A stretch of 64,000 bases of DNA from Rs1 sp036960485 (GTDB taxonomy: Bacteria; Pseudomonadota; Gammaproteobacteria; Pseudomonadales; Balneatricaceae): NCBI GenBank assembly GCA_036960485.1, contig JBALXS010000001.1:1-64000 (forward strand), read 5' to 3'. Shown here piece by piece: positions 45,136 to 55,650 of the stretch (within the stretch, counting starts at the first letter, position 1; each line of letters begins with the position of its first letter). The translations under genes and the position numbers were made by a program. The notes under the pieces were generated by a model. The model saw only the letters and a list, made by a program, of their open reading frames with translations. It searched no databases and was not told the origin of the DNA.

Positions 45136-46866
45136 ATGGCAATGGTAATCAATTCTAACATTCAGTCTTTAAATGCGCAGCGTCACTTGAATAATTCATT
45201 AGATGCGCAAAATACAGCAACTGAACGTTTATCAAGTGGTTTACGTATTAACTCCGCTAAGGATGATGCAGCTGGCCTAGCAATTGCAAACCGCATGACA
45301 TCGCAGGTTCAAGGTTTGAACCAAGCAGTACGTAACGCGAATGACGGTGCAGCACTTATTCAAACTGCTGAAGGTGGTTTGGAAGAAACAACTAATATTT
45401 TACAGCGTATGCGTGAACTGTCTATCCAGTCTGCTAACGGTACCTACGATGTCGGTAACCGTGATACGCTAAATGCCGAAGTTGAACAGCTTAAGCAGGA
45501 AATTGACCGTATCTCTGAAACTACCAGTTTTAACGGTTTGAATGTTTTAGATGGATCGTTAGGTGAAATTGACCTTCAGGTTGGTGAAAATGCTAATCAA
45601 ACAATTGCATTAAATGTAGAGGCAACAAGTACTAATACACTAGGTGGGAAATCTTCTGATGTAGTTGGCGCTGTTCATACAGAAGTTGGCGCTGATTTGT
45701 CAGATGGTTTAGCTATTTCAGCAGCAGGGGCAACTGTAACGATTAATAATCAAGAAATCACGGGTACCCAGTTGTTAGCAGCGACTGATTTGGATTCCTT
45801 GCTAAAAGTCTTTTCTGATAATGTATCTGGTGTTGAAGTAGGGGCGTTTTCTGAATTGAGCGCTACAGCAACTGGCACTGGTGTTTTGGATACAGGCGAC
45901 AGTGTTACTTTTACAACCTTAAATGCTGATGGGACGGATACAAGTTATGTGATATCCAATACGAATAACTTGCAAGAAGTCGCAGATAAAATAAATAAAC
46001 AATCAGGTGGTGCGCTTACAGCTAGTATAACACAAGATCTTAGCGGCAATAATAGATTGAGTGTTGGTGCAGAAAACGCAGAGAGTTTAACTGTCGCCGA
46101 AACAGGAACTACAAGCCTTGCTGCTTTAGGTATAGCAGCAGGTACTGCTCAATTTTCTTTAACAATGAATGATACAGATTCATCAAACGGTGAAGGGATT
46201 ACAGTTGCGTACTCGGCCGCTGCTGATGCAGCGGTGTTAGGTATCGATGAGAGAACTGCTAGCACTATTACTGGTAGTGCCGTTGCTATTGGTGTGCCAG
46301 CAGCTACGGCTGCAGGAGATATAGTAATTAATGGTGTGGAGGTAGCCTTTACTTCAATTGCAACTAACGTGAATACTATAGCGGCTATAAATGCAGTGTC
46401 GGCAGAAACAGGTGTAACAGCAGATGGTGGCGGTGGTACTACAAATATTACACTGACTTCAGCAAATGGGAAGCCAATAGAGCTTGAATTGTCGGCTAAT
46501 GGAGCCACAATAACTGGCCTTCAAGAAATTAACAGTGCAAAAACTGAAACAGGATCTGTTGCATCGATTGATATTACAACTGCTGCTGGCGCACAAAAAG
46601 CAATTGGGATATTGGATGAAGCTATTTCGGAAGTGAGCGAAATTCGTGGTGATCTAGGTGCAATTTCAAACCGTCTTGATTACACTACACGTAACTTGTC
46701 AAACATCTCTGAGAACGCAGCATCAGCCCGATCTGCAATCATGGATGCTGATTTCGCTGCTGAATCTGCTAACTTGTCACGTGCTCAAGTATTGCAACAA
46801 GCCGGTAACGCGATGCTAGCGCAAGCTAACTCACGTCCACAGCAGGTATTGTCATTACTTCAGTAA
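45136..46866 (+). CDS. fliC: Flagellin FliC
   Basis: 576-aa filament subunit. The D0/D1 ends are strongly conserved: VINSNIQSLNAQRHLNNSLD and SSGLRINSAKDDAAGLAIAN at the N-terminus, AMLAQANSRPQQVLSLLQ at the C-terminus. The LQRMRELSIQSANGT segment matches the TLR5-recognised region of other gammaproteobacterial flagellins. The variable middle (about 185-470) is Ala/Thr/Gly-rich. GAGGAGA precedes the start. It is the only flagellin in the window. Confidence 0.97.
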   Translation: MAMVINSNIQSLNAQRHLNNSLDAQNTATERLSSGLRINSAKDDAAGLAIANRMTSQVQGLNQAVRNANDGAALIQTAEGGLEETTNILQRMRELSIQSANGTYDVGNRDTLNAEVEQLKQEIDRISETTSFNGLNVLDGSLGEIDLQVGENANQTIALNVEATSTNTLGGKSSDVVGAVHTEVGADLSDGLAISAAGATVTINNQEITGTQLLAATDLDSLLKVFSDNVSGVEVGAFSELSATATGTGVLDTGDSVTFTTLNADGTDTSYVISNTNNLQEVADKINKQSGGALTASITQDLSGNNRLSVGAENAESLTVAETGTTSLAALGIAAGTAQFSLTMNDTDSSNGEGITVAYSAAADAAVLGIDERTASTITGSAVAIGVPAATAAGDIVINGVEVAFTSIATNVNTIAAINAVSAETGVTADGGGGTTNITLTSANGKPIELELSANGATITGLQEINSAKTETGSVASIDITTAAGAQKAIGILDEAISEVSEIRGDLGAISNRLDYTTRNLSNISENAASARSAIMDADFAAESANLSRAQVLQQAGNAMLAQANSRPQQVLSLLQ

Positions 46867-46934
46867 TATAAAATTTGGATGATGCTTACTACTAATCAAT
46901 TGGTTAGTGGTAGGTATTATTCGGGAGGACTTAT

Positions 46935-47315
46935 ATGTCCGTTGAATCGATTAATAACTCAGCAGCAGTTGCTCCTCAGCCAAGCGTGCAGCGAGTTGAT
47001 AAAACAAATGAAACGGCTAAAGATTCTTTATCGAGCTCCCAGGTTAAATCATCAAACTCTAACCGTAATGTTGAAGCGACTGTTATAGAAAGGGAAGAAC
47101 TAGAAACCGCGGTGACTAAGCTGAATGATTATATGCAGACTAGTCCACAACGTAACTTAAGTTTTTCAGTTGATGAAAGTAGCAAAGAGGTAGTGGTAGT
47201 TGTTACCGACAAACTCACCGATGAAGTGATAAAGCAAATGCCTACTAAAGAAGCATTAGCTGTCGCTAAACAAATTGAGAGTATGTTAGGTTTGATTCTT
47301 AACGATAAAGCGTAA
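46935..47315 (+). CDS. flaG: Flagellar protein FlaG
   Basis: 126-aa small protein. The N-terminal half is Ser/Asn-rich and variable. The C-terminal half holds the FlaG pattern NLSFSVDESSKEVVVVVTDK and VIKQMPTKEALAVAKQIE. FlaG affects filament length in other bacteria. It lies between fliC and fliD as in Pseudomonas and Vibrio, with GGAGG before the ATG. Confidence 0.92.
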   Translation: MSVESINNSAAVAPQPSVQRVDKTNETAKDSLSSSQVKSSNSNRNVEATVIEREELETAVTKLNDYMQTSPQRNLSFSVDESSKEVVVVVTDKLTDEVIKQMPTKEALAVAKQIESMLGLILNDKA

Positions 47316-47319
47316 AATA

Positions 47320-47356
47320 AAACCGGATCCAGCATTAGCTGTGTTCGGTTTTTTTG
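47320..47356 (+). terminator. Terminator after flaG
   Basis: AAACCG (47320-47325) pairs with CGGTTT (47346-47351), with an inner CAGC/GCTG stem, and a T-run follows. Confidence 0.75.
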
Positions 47357-47521
47357 TTTAAATTAGTGCTATGTATAAAAAATATACAATGTGTTTTTTC
47401 TACAGGGTACTGATAATAAGCGTATTGAAATAAATATATTAACATAAGTGTATTAAAAATAAGTGTTGTAGGCAGTAGCTTGTAACGTAGCAATTCAATC
47501 AAAAGTTAGGCAGAGGTTTAT

Positions 47522-49549
47522 ATGGCAACTAATATACTTGCATCTTTGGGTAGTGCTTCAGGCATAGATACACAGCAATTAGTGGCTGATTTAACGGCGG
47601 CGCAAAAAGCGCCACAACAGGGTCGTATTGATACTAAAACAGAACAGTACGATGCTAAGCTTTCGGCGTACGGTATTTTAAAAAGTGGTTTAGCAGAGTT
47701 TCAAAGTGCGATGGCGCCACTCGCAGATCCTGCGGTATTTAATGCTAAGGCTATTAATGTACCCACTACAGATGTGATTACCTTTAATTCTTTGACTGCA
47801 GAGGCGCCTGCAGGTAACTACCAATTAGAGGTTTCGCAGGTCGCGACTACTCAGTCTCTGGCGATTAACTCTACGCAAACTGATGCAGATGCAGCACTGA
47901 ATAAAGCAGGCAAGCTCACTTTTAATACCGGGCAATGGTCATATGATGATCCTCTCAATCCTGGCGATCCCAATCTTTTTACCGCAAATGCAGATAAGCC
48001 CAGTTTTGATATAGATATTACAGCAGATGATTCGTTGGCGACGATTGCACAAAAAATAAATGATGCGGATTCAGAGATTCAAGCTTCAGTGATTAACATC
48101 GATGGGCAATTCCAATTGTTAGTGACGGCTGAGTCAGGTGTTAAAAATGCGCTACAGATAACGTCTGATGATCCATCTTTGGCAGATTTTGATTTTAATA
48201 AAACTAGCCATGCTAATGTAGTGGAAACACAGCAAGGTAAAGATGCGCAGTTTAAGCTAAATGGTTTAGATATTACCCGTAGCAGCAATACTATTGCCGA
48301 CGTGATAGTGGGCTTAGATTTTACGTTAAATAAAGAGGATGTCGGTAATAATATATCCTTTTCAATCTCGCAAGATAAAGGCGCTGCTGAAACGGCGATA
48401 AATGGCTTTATTGAAGCCTATAATTTATTGCAGGGAATAATGAAGCCGTTAGTCGGTATTACGCAGGATGACAGTAATAACCTGGTTCGAGGTGATTTAT
48501 CCAGAGATGGTGCTGCTAAAAGTTTAGCCTCATTAATTACTCAAACCATGTCTAGTACCGTGCAAGGCTTAAAAGTGACCGATGCTTATAGCAGCTTAGG
48601 GTCGATAGGTGTTAATACTAATACGGATGGCACATTAGAGCTTGATGATGAGCAGTTCAATTTAGTCGTGAAAAATGATTTTGATAAGCTTGCCAGTTTG
48701 TTTGCGGTTAATACTGGTAGCTCTAGCAATTTCATCGAGCTAAATACCGGTAGTTTTGCCGCGCAGGCAACAGCAGGTGAATATGCAGTGCATATTGACA
48801 CAGCGCCAGCTAAGGGATGGATTGACGGTGCTGTAGCAACAGATTTTGCTTTATCTGGTGAGGACTTCACTATTAAAGTGAATGGTGTTGAAAGTAACAG
48901 TATTAGTTTGCTAGATGATTACGCGTCGATAGATGCATTAGCGGATGATTTGCAAGCCAAAATTAACGGGGATACGTTGCTTAAAGCGGGCTTTGCATCT
49001 GTGAGTGTCACAGTAGAAGCTGGTGCGTTAAAAATCACCTCTAATGATTTTGGCGGCAGTTCAAATGTTTCGTTTGTCGAAGCATCTGCGGGCTTTTCTA
49101 GCAAGCTCGGTTTGGATAAAATGACTACCGGTACAAATGGTATTGATGTCGTAGGTACGATTAATGGTGAGGCGACTTTAGGTTCGGGCAATATTATGTT
49201 GCCTGCTATAAGTTCTGCGGCGTATGGCTTGAATTTATCATTCAAACAAGATACCCCAACCGGTGATTATAGTGTCAGCTTTAGCCGAGGGTTAGCGGGA
49301 GATTTATCGCTATTGCTGAGTACTGCGTTATCCGGAGGTGGGCAAATAGCCAAAAGTGAAGAGTCTATTGCTGACGGAAAGAAAGTCTTAGTGGTAGATC
49401 AAGAAAATTTAGATAGAAAAATGACAGCGTATCAAGAACGTTTGTCCAGTCAGTATGCTGCTATGGAAAGAATAGTGGCAAGTTTGAATCAAACCAAAAG
49501 TCAATTGGATGGTTTGATTGACCGTTTACCCTTCACCGCAGCAAAATAA
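47522..49549 (+). CDS. fliD: Flagellar filament cap protein FliD (HAP2)
   Basis: Cap protein that folds flagellin at the filament tip. The N-terminus ILASLGSASGIDTQQLVADL and the C-terminal coiled coil (MTAYQERLSSQYAAMERIVA) are conserved. At 675 aa it is longer than the roughly 450-500 aa of enterobacterial FliD; the surplus is in the central D2/D3 region. fliS follows by 16 bp. Confidence 0.96.
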   Translation: MATNILASLGSASGIDTQQLVADLTAAQKAPQQGRIDTKTEQYDAKLSAYGILKSGLAEFQSAMAPLADPAVFNAKAINVPTTDVITFNSLTAEAPAGNYQLEVSQVATTQSLAINSTQTDADAALNKAGKLTFNTGQWSYDDPLNPGDPNLFTANADKPSFDIDITADDSLATIAQKINDADSEIQASVINIDGQFQLLVTAESGVKNALQITSDDPSLADFDFNKTSHANVVETQQGKDAQFKLNGLDITRSSNTIADVIVGLDFTLNKEDVGNNISFSISQDKGAAETAINGFIEAYNLLQGIMKPLVGITQDDSNNLVRGDLSRDGAAKSLASLITQTMSSTVQGLKVTDAYSSLGSIGVNTNTDGTLELDDEQFNLVVKNDFDKLASLFAVNTGSSSNFIELNTGSFAAQATAGEYAVHIDTAPAKGWIDGAVATDFALSGEDFTIKVNGVESNSISLLDDYASIDALADDLQAKINGDTLLKAGFASVSVTVEAGALKITSNDFGGSSNVSFVEASAGFSSKLGLDKMTTGTNGIDVVGTINGEATLGSGNIMLPAISSAAYGLNLSFKQDTPTGDYSVSFSRGLAGDLSLLLSTALSGGGQIAKSEESIADGKKVLVVDQENLDRKMTAYQERLSSQYAAMERIVASLNQTKSQLDGLIDRLPFTAAK

Positions 49550-49565
49550 CAATTAGGAGATTTTA

Positions 49566-49976
49566 ATGAGCGTTAACCTAAGTGCAATGAATCAATATAA
49601 AACAGTCGATTTAAGATCTGCTGTTGCAACAGCCTCACCGCATGAATTAATAGCGATGCTGTATGATGGAGCGCTGACCGCATTGGCTACTGCTAAGGGA
49701 TGTATTGAGCGCAAAGATATTGAGAATAGAGCGAAGAATTTAAATAAAGCCAATAGTATTATTTTAGGCTTGCGTGACTTCTTGAATTTTGAAAAAGGAG
49801 GCGAAATGGCGCAGAACTTAGGTGATTTATATGAGTATATGATACGCGCTATTATGCAGGCTAATTTGGATCAAGATCCACAAAAAGTTCAAGAAGTGAT
49901 TGATCTGTTGCTGCAGTTGAAAATTGGTTGGAGTGGTATGCCATTAGATATCCGCATGAGTAAGAAAATGACTTGA
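49566..49976 (+). CDS. fliS: Flagellin export chaperone FliS
   Basis: 136-aa helical chaperone that keeps flagellin unfolded for export. Family segments ASPHELIAMLYDGALTALAT and NKANSIILGLRDFLNFEKGG are present. TAGGAGA is upstream. A strong terminator follows, and no fliT is found behind it. Confidence 0.96.
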   Translation: MSVNLSAMNQYKTVDLRSAVATASPHELIAMLYDGALTALATAKGCIERKDIENRAKNLNKANSIILGLRDFLNFEKGGEMAQNLGDLYEYMIRAIMQANLDQDPQKVQEVIDLLLQLKIGWSGMPLDIRMSKKMT

Positions 49977-49995
49977 TCAATGCTATTTTAAATAC

Positions 49996-50026
49996 AGCCG
50001 CTAACGAAATTTAGCGGCTTTTTTTT
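49996..50026 (+). terminator. Terminator after fliS
   Basis: AGCCGCTAA (49996-50004) pairs perfectly with TTAGCGGCT (50011-50019), followed by a run of T. Confidence 0.93.
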
Positions 50027-50231
50027 GCCTAAAGTTTATTGGCGTAATGACAAATAACTTACAGATGCTTGAAGAATATAGCTTATATAGCTTCTTTATA
50101 GATTACTGGCTCAATTATTGCTTATATATTTAGTGATGGTTTGTTGGCGAATTAGTGAAAATGTAAGTCATTTATTTGGCAGTATTGGTTTAGTTTAAAT
50201 ATAAGTGACAATAAAATGACGTATTGGGTGT

Positions 50232-52352
50232 GTGATTTTGGATAGAGCGGCAGTTATAAGCAATGTAAGAAGTTTTACTGACGGCAACTTAGGTGTGCCT
50301 TTAGTATTGCTTATTATATTGGCCATGGTGATTTTGCCCATGCCTGCGTTCTTGCTGGATGTGTTTTTTACTTTTAATATTGCGCTTTCTATTGTTGTTC
50401 TCTTAGTGGGTGTGTATGCGCTGCGTCCATTAGATTTTGCGGCTTTCCCCACTATCCTTTTATTAGCAACCTTAATGCGTTTAGCGCTAAATGTGGCGTC
50501 TACGCGGGTTGTACTGTTATACGGTCATGAAGGGGGTGATGCTGCAGGTAAAGTAATAGAGGCTTTCGGCTCGGTCGTTATCGGTGGTAACTATGTAGTG
50601 GGTATTATCGTCTTTATCATCTTGGTTATTATCAACTTCGTGGTGGTTACTAAGGGTGCAGGGCGTATAGCAGAAGTGAGTGCACGATTTACCCTTGACG
50701 CTATGCCAGGGAAACAGATGGCGATTGATGCAGATTTAAATGCAGGCTTGATTACGGCAGATGATGCTAAGCAGCGTCGTGCAGATGTTACCAACGAAGC
50801 TGATTTTTACGGCTCAATGGATGGTGCGTCAAAATTTGTGCGTGGTGATGCTATTGCCGGTATTTTAGTACTGGTTATTAACTTGCTAGGCGGTCTGTTG
50901 ATAGGAATGATGCAGCACGGGTTAGATTTCTCTACCGCGGTTGAGTTTTATTCATTACTGACCATCGGTGACGGTTTGGTTGCGCAAATACCTTCTTTGT
51001 TGTTATCTACTGCTGCTGCAATTATGGTTACGCGTCAAAATACTGCCGAAGATATGGGTGGTCAAATTGTCAAGCAGATGTTTGCTTCTCCGCGTGCACT
51101 GACAGTATCGGCAATTATATTAGGTATTATGGGTTCTGTACCGGGCATGCCACATTTCTCGTTTTTATCTTTGGCGGCGGTTTCTGGTGCGGGTGCTTGG
51201 TGGATGTTTAAAAAGCAAGCTGAGTTAGATAGAGTGGCAAGTGTGCAGGATGAATCTGAATTAATTCAATCAGAAGCTGAAACGGAAGATGAACAGCGGG
51301 AATTGAACTGGGATGATGTAATGCCAGTGGATATGGTTGGGCTTGAAGTGGGGTATCGCTTGATCCCAATGGTTGATAAATTGCAAGGTGGACAGTTACT
51401 GAACCGTATTAAAGGGGTGCGTAAAAAGCTATCTCAGGATCTAGGGTTTTTAGTACCTTCTGTGCATATTCGTGATAATTTAGATTTAATGCCTGGTGCT
51501 TATAGAGTGACTTTAATGGGGGTTGTAGTTGGTGAGTCTGAAGTGTATCCCGATCGTGATTTAGCGATAAACCCAGGGCAAGTGTTTGGTGAGCTTAAAG
51601 GAGTGGATGTTAAGGATCCAGCTTTTGGTCTAGATGCCACTTGGATTGAAACTAGCCAGCGAGAACATGCTCAGACATTAGGGTATACAGTGGTCGATTC
51701 CAGTACGGTGGTAGCGACTCATTTGAATCAGATATTGCAGCGTCAGTCGCATGATTTATTAGGGCACGAAGAAGTGCAGCATTTATTAGACATGCTGACC
51801 AAAACTTCGCCGAAATTGGTAGAAGAGCTGGTGCCTGCTAAAATTTCAATTAGCAGTTTGCTTAAAGTGTTGCAAAATTTATTAAAAGAACAGGTGCCGT
51901 TAAAAGACTTTCGATCTGTTGCAGAAGCATTAACAGACGCGGTGACAAAAACACAAGATACAATTGCACTAACGGCTGCGGTTAGGGTCTCGCTATCACG
52001 CTTAATCGTACAAACTATTAATGGTGCTGAAGCGGAAATTCCGGTGATTACTTTGGATCCGCGTTTGGAACAATTGCTACTGGGTTCAGTGCAGCAAGGT
52101 ACTGGTGCGGATGAGGGTATGGTGCTTGAGCCAAATATGGCAGAAAAACTGCAAAGCTCTTTATTAGAAGCTGCACATAAACAAGAAATGTTAGGAAAGC
52201 CTGCTATATTGTTAGTCGCCGCACCCGTTAGGCCTTTAATGGCGAAATTTGTAAGGTATGGTGAGCAGTTGATCCACGTGTTGTCATATCAAGAAATACC
52301 TGAAAATAAAAAAGTTACAATAGTAGCATCAGTAGGGGGGCAAGATGTTTGA
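50232..52352 (+). CDS. flhA: Flagellar type III export gate protein FlhA
   Basis: 706-aa inner-membrane export protein. The N-terminal half has about eight membrane segments (LVLLIILAMVILPMPAFLLD, DVFFTFNIALSIVVLLVGVY) and the conserved FHIPEP-type loop (ASTRVVLLYGH, GRIAEVSARFTLDAMPGKQM). The C-terminal half is the cytoplasmic substrate-docking domain. The start is GTG (50232) or TTG (50238); no ATG fits. It directly follows the fliS terminator without the fliE-flhB block seen in Pseudomonas. Confidence 0.96.
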   Translation: MILDRAAVISNVRSFTDGNLGVPLVLLIILAMVILPMPAFLLDVFFTFNIALSIVVLLVGVYALRPLDFAAFPTILLLATLMRLALNVASTRVVLLYGHEGGDAAGKVIEAFGSVVIGGNYVVGIIVFIILVIINFVVVTKGAGRIAEVSARFTLDAMPGKQMAIDADLNAGLITADDAKQRRADVTNEADFYGSMDGASKFVRGDAIAGILVLVINLLGGLLIGMMQHGLDFSTAVEFYSLLTIGDGLVAQIPSLLLSTAAAIMVTRQNTAEDMGGQIVKQMFASPRALTVSAIILGIMGSVPGMPHFSFLSLAAVSGAGAWWMFKKQAELDRVASVQDESELIQSEAETEDEQRELNWDDVMPVDMVGLEVGYRLIPMVDKLQGGQLLNRIKGVRKKLSQDLGFLVPSVHIRDNLDLMPGAYRVTLMGVVVGESEVYPDRDLAINPGQVFGELKGVDVKDPAFGLDATWIETSQREHAQTLGYTVVDSSTVVATHLNQILQRQSHDLLGHEEVQHLLDMLTKTSPKLVEELVPAKISISSLLKVLQNLLKEQVPLKDFRSVAEALTDAVTKTQDTIALTAAVRVSLSRLIVQTINGAEAEIPVITLDPRLEQLLLGSVQQGTGADEGMVLEPNMAEKLQSSLLEAAHKQEMLGKPAILLVAAPVRPLMAKFVRYGEQLIHVLSYQEIPENKKVTIVASVGGQDV

Positions 52353-52387
52353 TAATTGCCGCTTGGATAATAAGCTAGGGAATGTTT

Positions 52388-53968
52388 ATGAAAGTTAAAC
52401 GTATATTTGCTCCAGACATGCGTCAAGCAATGAAGCGAGTGCGTGATGAAATTGGGCCACAAGCGGTTATCGTTTCTAACCATAGAATCGCAGGTGGTGT
52501 TGAAGTAGTTGCAGCGCACGAGCAAGATTTTGAGCGAGCTCAATCTCAGTTCAAGCAAAGTGATGTGGTGCGTAACAAGCGTGACAGTCAAGTTGATATA
52601 TTGACAGGTGCTACACGCAGACCTGCCGCTTCACAATTACTAGAACAAGAGAAAATCATCGCTCAAAATAAAGTTTTAAAAGCGCGAGGTCGAGCTGTAA
52701 GTGAATATGTGGAAAATACTCCACTAACTAGCGGTGTAGCTAACTTGGGTGGAAGAAATCAGCAGCTAGAGGATAGCTATGATGACGATTTAGAAACAAT
52801 CCTAGCTTCATTGAAAAAGAAAAAGGAAGGGCGCAGGCAGCCCTTAACTGATTCGGATATGAATCAAGAGCGTGTTGCGAGCAGATTGGAATCAGCAGAG
52901 CTAAAGCAGGACGCAGAATATGCAGATGAGTCGCGTAGTGATTATCAAGAAAGTTATTCTAGGCCCGCTGTAAGAAAAGAAGCTGTAATTGATGCGCCAG
53001 GCAAGAATGATAGATCCGCAGGGCGTTATACGCAGCGTAGTGCCAGCGCGGATGATGATTTAATAGATAACATGCAACAAGAAATAGATCAGCTTAAAAA
53101 AATGCTATCTGGTCAATTACCAGGGGCATACAAAGCTGAACGCGGTTCTGTTTCTAATTCATTGGTGATTGATAAACTAGCGCATAGATTTGAGCAGATT
53201 GGTCTAGAGAGTGTGTTTGAAAATAAAATTAGACGCTCAGTTGATCCCGGTTTAGACCTAAATCGTGCATGGCGCAAATCATTAGCGCAATTAGTAGAAA
53301 TGGTGCCGGTGATAAATCATGATTTTATAAGTCGTGGCGGTATGATTGCGTTTGTAGGACCTACTGGTATCGGCAAAACGACCACCATAGGTAAGCTGGC
53401 AGCTAAGTATGTACTTGAACACGGCAGTGCGGGCGTGGCTTTAGTGACGACTGATTCGTATCGGATAGCAGCACATGATCAGCTTAAAACGTTTGGGCGT
53501 ATATTAGATATCCCGGTGCGCGCAGTGGACGAAAAGAATTCGCTGGCTGAGGTTTTAAATACCTTAAAAAATAAAAAGTTGGTGTTAATTGACACTGCTG
53601 GTCTAGGTGCCAGTGATGCTGCAAGTCAGCAGCAAAGTTTTATGCTGGAAAGTGTGCCGATGAACTTGAAGAAGCTGTTGGTTCTTTCGTGTTCATCGCA
53701 AAAGCAAGTATTAGCTGATGCATATGATTGCTATAGCCCTCTGGGATTAAATGGTTGCGTGCTGACTAAAATCGATGAGTCGGGGAATATGGGAGCTGCT
53801 TTAACCTTGGTAGCTGAACGTAATTTGCCTGTTGCCTATATTGCAAGTGGGCAAAAAATTCCTGATGATATTCACGTAGCACACAAAAATGATTTAGTAT
53901 CACGCGCAGTACTGACAGCGCAGAAAAGTAGAGAACGAGAGAAAATTCGTCGTAATGCCGCTATTTAA
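52388..53968 (+). CDS. flhF: Polar flagellar placement GTPase FlhF
   Basis: SRP-type GTPase that sets polar flagellar position. 526 aa from the ATG at 52388 (MKVKRIFAPDMRQAMKRVRD), chosen because relatives start there and TAGGGA is upstream; an ATG two codons earlier is possible. An acidic, low-complexity linker follows to about residue 250. The G domain has GPTGIGKTTTIGKLAAKY, TTDSYRIAAHDQLKTFG, DTAGLG and TKIDE. It is followed by its partner flhG. Confidence 0.96.
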   Translation: MKVKRIFAPDMRQAMKRVRDEIGPQAVIVSNHRIAGGVEVVAAHEQDFERAQSQFKQSDVVRNKRDSQVDILTGATRRPAASQLLEQEKIIAQNKVLKARGRAVSEYVENTPLTSGVANLGGRNQQLEDSYDDDLETILASLKKKKEGRRQPLTDSDMNQERVASRLESAELKQDAEYADESRSDYQESYSRPAVRKEAVIDAPGKNDRSAGRYTQRSASADDDLIDNMQQEIDQLKKMLSGQLPGAYKAERGSVSNSLVIDKLAHRFEQIGLESVFENKIRRSVDPGLDLNRAWRKSLAQLVEMVPVINHDFISRGGMIAFVGPTGIGKTTTIGKLAAKYVLEHGSAGVALVTTDSYRIAAHDQLKTFGRILDIPVRAVDEKNSLAEVLNTLKNKKLVLIDTAGLGASDAASQQQSFMLESVPMNLKKLLVLSCSSQKQVLADAYDCYSPLGLNGCVLTKIDESGNMGAALTLVAERNLPVAYIASGQKIPDDIHVAHKNDLVSRAVLTAQKSREREKIRRNAAI

Positions 53969-54083
53969 TTTGAGTATGCTGGCAGCTTTCTTTGATTGTT
54001 ATGATTGAAAGTATTACAATTTTTTTAATATCAGAGCTTTAGCTGTAATAGTTAGATATTTGATTATGTGATTGGTTTTTTTG

Positions 54084-54902
54084 ATGCAAACGAAAGCACG
54101 TCCGGTAAAAGTTATTGCAGTGACAAGTGGTAAGGGAGGAGTTGGTAAAACCAACGTTTCTGTGAATCTTGCGATGTGTTTAGGCCAGCTAGGTCGAAAA
54201 GTGGTATTGATGGATGCAGACATTGGTTTGGCTAATGTAGATATCATGTTCGGCTTAAAGCCTAAACGCAATATTGCCGATGTATTGTCGGGCGAGTGCG
54301 GCCTCGAAGAAGTAATGTTGGATGCCGCTCCCAATGTGCGAATCGTACCAGCGACTTCTGGCACGATGGAAATGACTTCGTTAAACATTCATGAACACGC
54401 TGAGCTTATATATGCATTCAATGATATAGCTGATGATGTTGATGTGCTTATTGTTGATACTGCAGCAGGTATTTCTCAAGCTGTCATCAGCTTTCTGCGT
54501 GCATCGCAAGAAATAGTGGTTGTGGTGTGTGATGAGCCAACCTCAATAACTGATGCTTACGGTTTGATTAAGCTGCTAAATCGTGATTACAAAATGACTC
54601 GCTTTCGTGTTTTGGCTAATATGGTAGGTAGTGAAAAGGAAGGACGTAGTGTTTATGGCAAATTACTCACTGTAACTGATAGATTTCTTGATGTAACACT
54701 TCAATACCTTGGTTCAATACCTTATGATGAAGCTGTTAGGCAGGCGGTTAAAAACCAAGTACCTGTCGTTAAAGGTTTTTCTAAATGTAAAGCGACACAG
54801 GCATATCGCCAAACAGCCATGAAAATTGATGCATGGCCAGTAAATTCCACGCCAAGTGGGCATTTAGAGTTTTTTGTAAAGCGATTAGTGCAAAGTACAT
54901 AG
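54084..54902 (+). CDS. flhG: Flagellar number regulator FlhG/FleN (MinD-like ATPase)
   Basis: 272-aa ATPase that limits flagellar number and, in Pseudomonas, antagonises FleQ. The deviant Walker A is SGKGGVGKTNVSVNLA; MDADIGLANVDIMFGLKP and DTAAGISQAVISF follow, and the C-terminal GHLEFFVKRLVQ matches FleN. The start is the ATG at 54084; an in-frame TTG upstream (54072) is less likely. Called fleN in pseudomonads. Confidence 0.95.
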   Translation: MQTKARPVKVIAVTSGKGGVGKTNVSVNLAMCLGQLGRKVVLMDADIGLANVDIMFGLKPKRNIADVLSGECGLEEVMLDAAPNVRIVPATSGTMEMTSLNIHEHAELIYAFNDIADDVDVLIVDTAAGISQAVISFLRASQEIVVVVCDEPTSITDAYGLIKLLNRDYKMTRFRVLANMVGSEKEGRSVYGKLLTVTDRFLDVTLQYLGSIPYDEAVRQAVKNQVPVVKGFSKCKATQAYRQTAMKIDAWPVNSTPSGHLEFFVKRLVQST

Positions 54903-54936
54903 CCCAATAGGGTGAATATTATTAATAAGGGCCTGC

Positions 54937-55650
54937 ATGTATAATCCTATGGATACTAAGTCAGGAAATGACTTGATTGAAAAATATGCACCGTTAGTAA
55001 AGCGAATAGCACATCATTTGCTGGCACGCTTGCCTTCTAGTATTTTAGTTGATGATCTTATTCAATCGGGAATGATAGGATTGTTGGAAGCAGCTAAGAA
55101 ATATGATTCTTCAAAAGGTGCAAGTTTTGAAACCTATGCGGGAATTCGCATTCGTGGATCTATCATTGATGAAGTGAGAAGAGGTGATTGGACACCAAGA
55201 TCAGTACACCGTAATGGGCGGCGAATCTCAGAAGCGATTCATAACATTGAAGCGCGTAAAGGCAGTGATGCTTCTGGAACCGAAATAGCTTTAGAAATGG
55301 GTGTAGAGGTCGATGAATACCATAAGCTACTCAAAGACAATGTCGAAAGTAAGCTGTTTAGTGTTGATGAGCTTACTTACTCTGATGATTTAGCCCCCAA
55401 AGAGCAATTGGTGGGTGATGATCCAGGGCCGATGAATATTACTGAAAAAAGTGCTTTCATTGACTCTTTAGCAGAGGCAATTAAAACTCTACCAGAACGG
55501 GAAAAACTGGTTATAGCACTGTATTATGATGAAGAGCTCAACCTTAAAGAGATAGGACAGATTTTAGAGGTTAGCGAATCTAGAGTCAGCCAGATTCACA
55601 GTCAGGCTGCTCACCGGCTAAGAAGTCGTTTAAGGCAATGGCAAGAATAG
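54937..55650 (+). CDS. fliA: Flagellar sigma factor FliA (sigma-28)
   Basis: 237-aa sigma factor for late flagellar genes. Region 2 (KRIAHHLLARLPSSILVDDL, FETYAGIRIRGSIIDEVRRG), region 3, and region 4 (LPEREKLVIALYYDEELNLK, SRVSQIHSQAAHRLR) are complete. The FliA-type boxes upstream of fliC and flgK are its expected targets. No flgM is in the window. Confidence 0.97.
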   Translation: MYNPMDTKSGNDLIEKYAPLVKRIAHHLLARLPSSILVDDLIQSGMIGLLEAAKKYDSSKGASFETYAGIRIRGSIIDEVRRGDWTPRSVHRNGRRISEAIHNIEARKGSDASGTEIALEMGVEVDEYHKLLKDNVESKLFSVDELTYSDDLAPKEQLVGDDPGPMNITEKSAFIDSLAEAIKTLPEREKLVIALYYDEELNLKEIGQILEVSESRVSQIHSQAAHRLRSRLRQWQE